From assembly GCF_042665545.1 (NCBI RefSeq), contig NZ_JBHTCM010000009.1:1-64000 (forward strand): a stretch of DNA of 64,000 bases. The letters are read 5' to 3'. Numbering within the stretch: position 1 is the first letter of the stretch; each line of letters begins with the position of its first letter. A program made the position numbers and the translations under genes. The notes below the pieces were generated by a model that had not been told where the DNA came from, did no database searches, and saw only the letters and a list, made by a program, of their open reading frames with translations. This stretch comes from Rhodocista pekingensis. Lineage in GTDB: Bacteria > Pseudomonadota > Alphaproteobacteria > Azospirillales > Azospirillaceae. This document shows, piece after piece, positions 58,696 through 64,000 of the stretch.

Positions 58696-60150
58696 ATGGC
58701 TTACCTGATTCAGGGCGAGACGGGCGAGTGGGAGGTCGTGATCGGGCTGGAGGTCCATGCCCAGGTCATCTCCAACGCGAAGCTGTTCAGCGGGGCCGCG
58801 ACGGCCTTCGGTGCCGCGCCCAACAGCCAGGTCAGCTTCGTCGATGCGGCCTTTCCGGGCATGCTCCCGGTCATCAACGAGGTCTGCATCGAGCAGGCGG
58901 TGAAGACGGGCCTCGGCCTGAAGGCTCAGATCAACCTGCGCTCGGTCTTCGACCGCAAGAACTACTTCTACGCGGACCTGCCTGCCGGCTACCAGATCAG
59001 CCAGTACCAGCAGCCGGTCGTCGGCAACGGCACCATCGTGCTGGATCTGGCCGACGGCGCGACCCGCGAGGTCGGCATCGAGCGTCTGCATCTGGAGATC
59101 GACGCGGGCAAGTCGCTGCACGACCAGCACCCGTCCAAGACCTATGTCGATCTGAACCGGGCCGGCGTGGCGCTGATGGAGATCGTCTCCAAGCCCGACA
59201 TGCGCAGCCCGGAGGAGGCGGCCGCCTATCTGCGCAAGCTGCGCACGATCCTGCGCTATCTGGGCACCTGCGACGGCAACATGGAGGAGGGCTCCATGCG
59301 CTGCGACGTCAATGTCTCGGTGCGCAAGGTGGGCCAGCCCTACGGCACCCGGACGGAGACGAAGAACGTCAACTCCATCCGCTATGTGCAGCAGGCCATC
59401 GAGTACGAGGCGCAGCGCCAGGTCGAGGTGATCGAGGGCGGCGGCACGGTAGTGCAGGAGACGCGGCTGTGGGACCCGAACAAGGGTGAAACCCGCTCCA
59501 TGCGCTCCAAGGAGGAGGCGCACGACTACCGCTACTTCCCCGATCCCGACCTGCTGCCGCTGGAGATCGAGCAGTCCTGGGTGGACCGGATCAAGGAGAC
59601 CCTGCCGGAACTGCCGGACGATAAGAAGGCCCGCTTCATGGCGGATTACGGCCTGTCCGCTTATGATGCCGGCATCCTGGTCGCCGAGCGCGCCCGTGCC
59701 GATTTCTACGAGACGGTGGCGAAGGGCCGCGATCCGAAGCTGGCCGCCAACTATGTGATCGGCGACCTGCTGGGTGCACTCAACAAGACCGGCCGCGACA
59801 TCACCGAATCGCCGATCTCGGCGGGCGATCTCGGCGGGCTGATCGATCTGGTGACCGACGGCACCATCTCCGGCCGCATCGCCAAGGACGTCTTCGCGGA
59901 GATGCTGGAGACGGGGGAGACGCCGTCCGTCATCGTCGAGAAGAAGGGGCTGCGACAGGTCACTGACACCGGGGCCATCGACAAGGCCATCGACGAGGTG
60001 ATGGCCGCGAACGCCGACAAGGTGGCGGAGTTCCGCTCGGGCAAGGAGAAGCTGTTCGGCTTCTTCGTCGGGCAGGTGATGCGCGCCACCCAGGGCAAGG
60101 CGAACCCCGCGCTGGTGAACGAGATCCTGGCCACCAAGCTCAAGGGCTGA
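58696..60150 (+). CDS. gatB: Aspartyl/glutamyl-tRNA amidotransferase subunit B
   Basis: This 484-residue subunit of the GatCAB transamidase phosphorylates misacylated Glu-tRNA(Gln)/Asp-tRNA(Asn) and delivers it for amidation. The N-terminus WEVVIGLEVHAQVISNAKLF, the kinase-type region DLPAGYQISQYQQPVV near residue 96, LEIDAGKSLHDQHPSKTYVD near 134, and MEEGSMRCDVNVSVRK near 196 are all intact, as is the YqeY-like C-terminal domain (FFVGQVMRATQGKANPALVN). Length is normal. The genes for GatA and GatC are not adjacent here. A perfect hairpin terminator follows 70 bases downstream. Confidence 0.97.
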   Translation: MAYLIQGETGEWEVVIGLEVHAQVISNAKLFSGAATAFGAAPNSQVSFVDAAFPGMLPVINEVCIEQAVKTGLGLKAQINLRSVFDRKNYFYADLPAGYQISQYQQPVVGNGTIVLDLADGATREVGIERLHLEIDAGKSLHDQHPSKTYVDLNRAGVALMEIVSKPDMRSPEEAAAYLRKLRTILRYLGTCDGNMEEGSMRCDVNVSVRKVGQPYGTRTETKNVNSIRYVQQAIEYEAQRQVEVIEGGGTVVQETRLWDPNKGETRSMRSKEEAHDYRYFPDPDLLPLEIEQSWVDRIKETLPELPDDKKARFMADYGLSAYDAGILVAERARADFYETVAKGRDPKLAANYVIGDLLGALNKTGRDITESPISAGDLGGLIDLVTDGTISGRIAKDVFAEMLETGETPSVIVEKKGLRQVTDTGAIDKAIDEVMAANADKVAEFRSGKEKLFGFFVGQVMRATQGKANPALVNEILATKLKG

Positions 60151-60183
60151 CGGGGCGCGGGCGGCGGAAGACGCCGCCCCGTC

Positions 60184-60215
60184 CATCCGGAGCCGCACAC
60201 ATCCGGAGCCGCACA
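60184..60215. repeat. 16-bp perfect tandem repeat downstream of gatB
   Basis: CATCCGGAGCCGCACA occurs at 60184-60199 and again at 60200-60215 with no gap, between the gatB stop and its terminator. The function is unclear; it may be a recent slippage duplication. Confidence 0.9.
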
Positions 60216-60220
60216 TTGGA

Positions 60221-60256
60221 AACCCCGCCCGGCCTGTGCCGGGCGGGGTTCTTCGT
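60221..60256 (+). terminator. Strong terminator after gatB
   Basis: AACCCCGCCCGG (60221-60232), loop CCTGTG and CCGGGCGGGGTT (60239-60250) form a perfect twelve-pair stem followed by CTTCGTT. This is the clearest stem-loop in the window; the stem's A/T end provides a short U-tract on either strand, so it may also end the minus-strand DUF3313 transcript (which stops at 60297). Confidence 0.85.
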
Positions 60257-60296
60257 TGCGGGGAACCGTTGTTCCGGGGATCCGTTTCCGGCGGGA

Positions 60297-61091
60297 TCAG
60301 CCCTGGCCGCTGCCGCCGCCCGTCACGGCAGAGGCGATCTGCGCCGCCCAGCGCCGGATGAAACGGTCGGCATCGCCGTACTGCGTCGTCGCATGGAGGT
60401 TCTGGCCGAGCGGCTGGCCGGTATCCGAGTCGGCGAAGACGGCAAGCACCGCGCCGGTCACGGCATCCGTCAGCACCGCCTGGAAGGCCGCCTGACCCAC
60501 GCCGTAGGTGCGGTGGATGATGCCGCCGCGCCCGTCCTGCCGCTCCGGGAAGACGGGGCTGTTCGGCACGAATTCCGTGATCAGGACGCGCAGGCGCAAC
60601 ACGCCCGGCCCCGGCTGCGCGGCAAGCGCCCCGGTGCCGAATTCCTGCTCCAGCTTCTCCCGGAAATAGCTGCGGGCATGCTCGGCGTCGCGCTCCGTCA
60701 GGGCCAGATCATCGTGCCGGCGGGTGACGGACAGCTCGACGGGGTCGATCAGGACCCGGTCGTAGCGCGACAGGTCCGTGCCGGGGCGCACGGAGAAGGT
60801 GTCCATGCCGCTCAGCGGGCGCTGTTCCAGACCCTGGAGCGGCAACTCGGGCACCGGCGGGGCGCCACGGACATTCTGGCTGGCCACCTTGGCGACGGCG
60901 GGTGCCGCCACCGCCAGCGCGACCAGGAGCACGGCGGCGAACCGGACGGCCACGGCCCGGAATCCGGTGGCGCGGAAAGCCGCACCCCGGTCGCCGGCGG
61001 ACCGGCGTGAGGGGGAGCGGTGTGCCGGTGACCTGTGTGATTCTGACCTGTGTGATGCGGACCGGCAGGAAGAAGAAAGATGTGGGTGCAT
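60297..61091 (-). CDS. DUF3313-like periplasmic protein
   Basis: This 264-residue protein resembles the DUF3313 family of envelope proteins of unknown function: SRYDRVLIDPVELSVTR near residue 107, DAEHARSYFREKLEQEFG near 135 and VLRLRVLITEFVPNSPVF near 160 are the recognisable parts. The hydrophobic signal core (FAAVLLVALAVAAPAVA) lies unusually far in, near residues 50-66, after an Arg/Ser/His-rich N-terminus of repeated HRS units. The ATG at 61091 has a GAGGAGG ribosome-binding site; a GTG nearer the signal core lacks one. Whether the long basic n-region still directs export is uncertain. Confidence 0.75.
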   Translation of the reverse strand: MHPHLSSSCRSASHRSESHRSPAHRSPSRRSAGDRGAAFRATGFRAVAVRFAAVLLVALAVAAPAVAKVASQNVRGAPPVPELPLQGLEQRPLSGMDTFSVRPGTDLSRYDRVLIDPVELSVTRRHDDLALTERDAEHARSYFREKLEQEFGTGALAAQPGPGVLRLRVLITEFVPNSPVFPERQDGRGGIIHRTYGVGQAAFQAVLTDAVTGAVLAVFADSDTGQPLGQNLHATTQYGDADRFIRRWAAQIASAVTGGGSGQG

Positions 61092-61339
61092 GGCGGACCT
61101 CCTCGGGACCTGTGAAACCGCCCCATTCCTGCGGACCCGCTGCATCCCGCACCGTGCTCCACCCGCACCGTGCGATTCCGGGCCCGCTCCTGTGCAGCCG
61201 GCCACCCCGTCCGGCCGGTCCGGACACCGGTTCCGGACCTTTCTCTAGGATGGGGCGCGCCAGCAGCGTTGACAAGGCCGTCGGCGCCGCTTAGAAACCG
61301 GGTCTCGCCACGCCCGGAGGCTTCTCCGGCGCGCCGGCA

Positions 61340-61431
61340 GGAGGGGTGGCCGAGCGGCTGAAGGCAACGGTTTGCTAAACCGTCATACGGGGAAACTCGT
61401 ATCGTGGGTTCGAATCCCATCCCCTCCGCCA
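61340..61431 (+). tRNA. tRNA-Ser (GCT)
   Basis: The 92-base gene has a GGAGGGG/CCCCTCC acceptor stem, discriminator G and encoded CCA (61429-61431). The anticodon stem ACGGT/ACCGT closes the loop TTGCTAA, giving anticodon GCT for AGC/AGU serine codons. A long variable arm (CATACGGGGAAACTCGTATC) marks a class II tRNA, and GGTTCGAATCC is the T loop. Confidence 0.96.
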
Positions 61432-61456
61432 CTACCCCGGTACCGACCAGACCATG

Positions 61457-61478
61457 GGCCGCGCAAGCGGCCTTTTTT
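61457..61478 (+). terminator. Rho-independent terminator after tRNA-Ser
   Basis: GGCCGC (61457-61462), a GCAA tetraloop and GCGGCC (61467-61472) are followed by TTTTTT (61473-61478), 26 bases past the tRNA end. A textbook terminator. Confidence 0.9.
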
Positions 61479-61936
61479 ATTGCGATTTCAAAAGCCTTTG
61501 GCCGGGGTGGCTTCACCGCGGAGAACCGCTCCCCTGGGCCTGAACGGCCCCAGCGGGTGTCTCTGTCTCCATCCATCTTAACTGCATCAAGTCAGTATAG
61601 GTTAAGAAATATCCAGAATAAGTGCGGCTTTAGGCGGCATTATGTTCTGGTGTTTTTGTTGATTTGGCGCTGGTATGCGTTGAAATATCGAATGCGATAT
61701 AAATTATGTGATTGCTGATAATTTCAGATAATCCGGCCTGGTCTTTGCGTATTTGTTCGAAGGTGGCTTTCGGATGGCCGTGGCGGAACGCCCGACGGCA
61801 TCACTCCTCGAAAACCCTGGCCGGCTGTTCGGACCAGGGCGCCAGAGCCACCAGGGTGAGTTGCTCCAGGGACAGGGCGCAAGGGTGGCGGCGGACCAGC
61901 AGGTGCTCCATGGACTGCCCGTGCCATGGCAGGCGC
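61479..61936. other. AT-rich intergenic region before imuA
   Basis: From about 61575 to 61735 the sequence is conspicuously A/T-rich against the window, suggesting foreign or non-coding DNA downstream of a tRNA gene. I find no direct repeat of the tRNA 3' end, integrase or phage gene. A 36-codon minus-strand frame with normal host codon use lies at 61801-61911 (listed separately). Confidence 0.5.
61801..61911 (-). CDS. Short possible peptide or gene remnant (36 aa)
   Basis: This frame encodes MEHLLVRRHPCALSLEQLTL followed by a Trp-containing acidic end. Its codon choice (strong G/C third positions, few rare codons) looks like real host coding sequence. The frame stays open for a short way upstream of the ATG (GYVKRLPWHGQS), so it may be the surviving 3' end of a longer lost gene. 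I recognise no family. No ribosome-binding site stands out. It lies antisense to the imuA upstream region. Confidence 0.3.
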   Translation of the reverse strand: MEHLLVRRHPCALSLEQLTLVALAPWSEQPARVFEE

Positions 61937-61964
61937 TTGACATAGCCAGGACAAACGATACAGA
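61937..61964 (+). promoter_or_regulatory. Predicted imuA promoter
   Basis: TTGACA (61937-61942), a 16-base spacer and TACAGA (61959-61964) precede imuA. The LexA box begins at the end of the -10 element, so LexA bound there would block transcription. Confidence 0.55.
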
Positions 61965-61977
61965 ACATAACAAGAAC
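61963..61977. promoter_or_regulatory. LexA (SOS) box upstream of imuA
   Basis: GAACataacaaGAAC matches the alphaproteobacterial LexA consensus (GTTC-N7-GTTC read on the other strand). It overlaps the predicted -10 region and ends 21 bases before the imuA ATG, as expected for an SOS-repressed promoter. Confidence 0.85.
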
Positions 61978-61998
61978 ATCCTGCGTCGGTGAATATCT

Positions 61999-62811
61999 AT
62001 GATCGGCTCCAGGCCTTCCTCTCCCGCCGTCACAATACCCGCCACGGACAGGGCCGGGCTGCTGGCCGAATTGCGGGAGCGGGTGCGCCGGATCGAGGGG
62101 GTGGGGGGTGCCGACGGGCGGGCCGTGGTGCCGCTGGGCATCCCGGACCTGGATGCCGGCCTGCCCGGCGGCGGGCTGCCGCTGGGCGCGGTGCATGAGG
62201 TGGCGGGGGCGGCCCTGGATGCCGGTAGCGCCACCGCCTTTGCCGCCGTCCTGCTGGCCCGGCTGGCGGCGGGACGCGGGCCGGTGCTGTGGCTGACCCG
62301 GGCCCGTGACCTCTATGCCCCCGGCCTGGCCGGGTACGGGCTGCGCCCGCAGGATCTGGTGCTGGTGCAGGCCCGGCCGGACCGGGCGGGGGAAACCGAC
62401 ATCCTCTGGGCCATGGAGGAGGCGCTGCGCTGCCCGCAGGTGGGTGCCGTGCTGGCCGAGGCGGGAAAGCTGGATCTGACCATGAGCCGGCGCCTGCAGC
62501 TGGCGGCGGAGACGGGCGGGGTGCCGGGCCTGCTGCTGCAGTTGGGGCCACAGAGGCTGGAGGCCAGCGCCGCGGTGACGCGCTGGCATGTGACCGCCCT
62601 GCCGGGCGACGGGGCCCGGTCCGCGCTGGCGCCCGCGGCCGGCTCCGCCTTCGCCGCCGCGGCCTGGCGGGCCGAACTGCAGCGTTGCCGCGGCGGCCGC
62701 CCGGGGTGCTGGGATCTGGTCTGGCATGGCCATGGGGGCCGGCTTTACGGCGCAGCCTCCACCCCGGACGGGCAAGGGGCCGGGGACCTCGGCCACGCCG
62801 CCCCGGCATAG
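61999..62811 (+). CDS. imuA: Translesion DNA synthesis-associated protein ImuA
   Basis: This 270-residue RecA/SulA-like protein is part of the damage-inducible mutasome with ImuB and the polymerase DnaE2. Recognisable features are PLGIPDLDAGLPGGGLPLGAV near residues 45-64 (RecA-like front), LARLAAGRGPVLWLTRARDL near 87, YAPGLAGYGLRPQDLVLVQ near 105, and LWAMEEALRCPQVGAVLAE near 135. The classic Walker A Lys is absent, which is usual in ImuA. A LexA box 21 bases upstream indicates SOS control. imuB follows on the same strand after 151 bases with its own LexA box; dnaE2 would be expected beyond the window edge. Confidence 0.92.
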   Translation: MIGSRPSSPAVTIPATDRAGLLAELRERVRRIEGVGGADGRAVVPLGIPDLDAGLPGGGLPLGAVHEVAGAALDAGSATAFAAVLLARLAAGRGPVLWLTRARDLYAPGLAGYGLRPQDLVLVQARPDRAGETDILWAMEEALRCPQVGAVLAEAGKLDLTMSRRLQLAAETGGVPGLLLQLGPQRLEASAAVTRWHVTALPGDGARSALAPAAGSAFAAAAWRAELQRCRGGRPGCWDLVWHGHGGRLYGAASTPDGQGAGDLGHAAPA

Positions 62812-62904
62812 CTCCCGCCTGTCCGAGGTTCCCCTTGCGGACCGGACCACCCCGGCATCGACCGGCTTGACATGACCGGCTTGACTCTGCCCCCTTTGCG
62901 TTAT

Positions 62905-62919
62905 GTTCTTGTTCCGTTC
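62905..62919. promoter_or_regulatory. LexA (SOS) box upstream of imuB
   Basis: GTTCttgttccGTTC fits GTTC-N7-GTTC and lies 43 bases before the imuB ATG. A possible -35 TTGACT at 62881 and TATGTT at 62902 (15-base spacer) place the box across the -10. It implies that imuB can be transcribed separately from imuA. Confidence 0.75.
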
Positions 62920-62962
62920 TCTGGCCTGTTGGTCCAGGGCCTGTTCCGGAACGAGTCCCCCC

Positions 62963-64000
62963 ATGCCGTCCTCCCGCCGCATCCTGTCGCTCTGGCTGCC
63001 CTGTCTGGCCACCGACCGCCTGCGCCGCCGCCTGCCTGCGGCGGAGGCCGGGCGCCCGCTGGTGGCGGTGGCGGCGGAGCGGGGGCGGCTGACAGTGGCC
63101 GCCGCCTGCCGGCAGGCCCAGGCCGCTGGCATCAGCCCCGGCCAGCCGCTGGCCGATGCCCGCGCCCTGGAACCGGGCGTGCTGACCCGGGATGCCGACC
63201 CGGCCGCGGATGCGACGCTGCTGGAGCGGCTGGCCGACTGGGCCCGGCGCTGGACCCCGTGGACGGCGGTGGATACCGGCCCCCAGGTGCTGTCGGGAGC
63301 CGGCGGCCTCTGGCTGGACATCACCGGCTGCGCCCATCTGTTCGGCGGCGAGGCCGGGCTGATCGAGGATCTGGTGGAGCGGCTGCGGCGGGCCGGGCTG
63401 GAGGCGCGCGCCGCCGTCGCCGGCACCACCGGGGCCGCCTGGGCCATGGCCCGTTTCGGCGGCCCGTTGCCCTGGCCCCTGATCGTGCCGCCGGGAACGG
63501 AGGCGGAGCATCTGGCGCCGCTGCCGCTGCCGGCCCTGCGCCTGCCGCCCCCCATGATCACCGCCCTGCGCCGGGTGGGCCTGCGCAGCATTGCCGCTCT
63601 GCTGGACAAGCCGCGGGCCGCCCTGGTGCCCCGCTACGGGCCGCTGCCCGGCCTGCGCCTGGACCAGGCCCTGGGCCGGGTGGAGGAGCCGCTGTCCCCC
63701 GGCCGGCCGCAGCCCGCCCATCAGGCGCGTCAGGCCTTCGCCGAGCCGGTGAGCACACCGGAGGATCTGCGGCGGGTCCTGGTGCATCTGCTGGGACAGG
63801 TCTGCCGCGGGCTGGCGGCGGCGGGACAGGGGGCGCGGCGGCTGGAGCTGCTGGCCTGGCGCAGCGATGCCGGGCCGGAGGCGCCGCCCCAGACCCTGGC
63901 CGTGGGCACCAGCCGCCCCAACCGCGACCCCGCCCATCTGCTGCGCCTGTTCCAGCCCAGCCTGGACCGGCTGGAACCCGGCCCCGGCTTCGAGGTCATG
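62963..64000 (+). CDS. imuB: ImuB, Y-family polymerase-like mutasome protein (runs off the window)
   Basis: The first 346 codons are present. The protein resembles Y-family DNA polymerases but lacks the catalytic acidic residues: the start reads ILSLWLPCLATDRLRRRLPA, where an active polymerase has a metal-binding Asp, and no SxDE motif occurs in the palm region. This is the ImuB hallmark; ImuB acts as a scaffold that connects DnaE2 to the sliding clamp. GLWLDITGCAHLFGGEAGLI near 115 and LRRVGLRSIAALLDKPRAAL near 200 (HhH-like) are typical. The C-terminal clamp-binding and DnaE2-contacting parts lie outside the window. The ATG at 62963 follows GGAACGAG and the LexA box at 62905. Confidence 0.92.
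   Translation, partial: MPSSRRILSLWLPCLATDRLRRRLPAAEAGRPLVAVAAERGRLTVAAACRQAQAAGISPGQPLADARALEPGVLTRDADPAADATLLERLADWARRWTPWTAVDTGPQVLSGAGGLWLDITGCAHLFGGEAGLIEDLVERLRRAGLEARAAVAGTTGAAWAMARFGGPLPWPLIVPPGTEAEHLAPLPLPALRLPPPMITALRRVGLRSIAALLDKPRAALVPRYGPLPGLRLDQALGRVEEPLSPGRPQPAHQARQAFAEPVSTPEDLRRVLVHLLGQVCRGLAAAGQGARRLELLAWRSDAGPEAPPQTLAVGTSRPNRDPAHLLRLFQPSLDRLEPGPGFEVM

Noticed and set aside
61404..61718. 104-codon plus-strand frame starting inside tRNA-Ser
   Set aside because: It overlaps the tRNA and its terminator, and its sequence has no protein-like pattern.

Overview
The window is a very GC-rich chromosomal segment (roughly 70% G+C by eye, strong G/C third positions) from an alphaproteobacterium, most likely a member of the Rhodospirillales/Azospirillaceae type. 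The basis is gene content and order (argH-lptM-lysA next to a DUF4175/TIGR02302 protein, an MJ0042 zinc-ribbon protein beside ftsX, an adenosyltransferase-etfBA-hydroxybutyryl-CoA dehydrogenase string, coq7, PQQ-type sugar dehydrogenase) and alphaproteobacterial SOS boxes of the GTTC-N7-GTTC type. The species cannot be fixed from the sequence alone.

Layout. 1-1300: a decayed IS5-family insertion sequence beside a hexanucleotide repeat. 1376-4100: a ChaC-like enzyme and a CHASE3 chemoreceptor. 4100-7840: a coenzyme-B12-dependent (class II) ribonucleotide reductase carrying a 381-residue intein at its catalytic Cys, with a LexA box upstream. 7915-11922: envelope genes (PlsC-like acyltransferase, DUF218 protein, FtsX without an adjacent FtsE, zinc-ribbon membrane protein). 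11951-18469: DUF4175 protein, lysA, lptM-like lipoprotein, argH, TlpA-like lipoprotein. 18541-22369: 3-hydroxybutyryl-CoA dehydrogenase, etfA, etfB, PduO-type cobalamin adenosyltransferase and a small membrane protein. 22496-28478: Nudix protein, conserved hypothetical, gluQ, HNH endonuclease, YceI, coq7, dsbB, YqaA-like protein, followed by tRNA-Leu(CAA).

28989-34073 is a cell-surface signalling unit: FecI-type sigma factor, FecR, TonB receptor with an N-terminal STN domain, and a secreted propeller-like protein of unknown role. 34058-38384: PaaX-type regulator, AidB-like acyl-CoA dehydrogenase, and an ECF42-type sigma factor with its YCII/DGPF partner. 38491-48669: a DUF2254 remnant, a membrane protein, a TonB receptor/oligopeptidase B/amidase string, PaiB, an esterase and an AraC regulator. 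48779-58549: a second chemoreceptor, an ABC exporter, an acetyltransferase, a PhoD-like phosphatase with its own TonB receptor, and a sugar dehydrogenase. 58696-64000: gatB with a strong terminator, a DUF3313 protein, tRNA-Ser(GCT), then imuA and imuB (incomplete), each preceded by a LexA box.

Functional threads. (1) DNA damage: three matching LexA boxes link the translesion genes imuA and imuB with nrdJ, suggesting that dNTP supply is induced with mutagenic repair. (2) Cobalamin: NrdJ needs adenosylcobalamin and the adenosyltransferase that makes it lies 14 kb away. (3) Electron entry: acyl-CoA dehydrogenase, EtfAB, hydroxyacyl-CoA dehydrogenase and Coq7 feed ubiquinone. (4) Scavenging: three TonB receptors each sit with a different partner set. 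I did not find a wholly new defence or mobile system. The most useful leads are the intein-bearing, LexA-boxed nrdJ, ftsX without ftsE, and the propeller protein attached to the fec-like unit.
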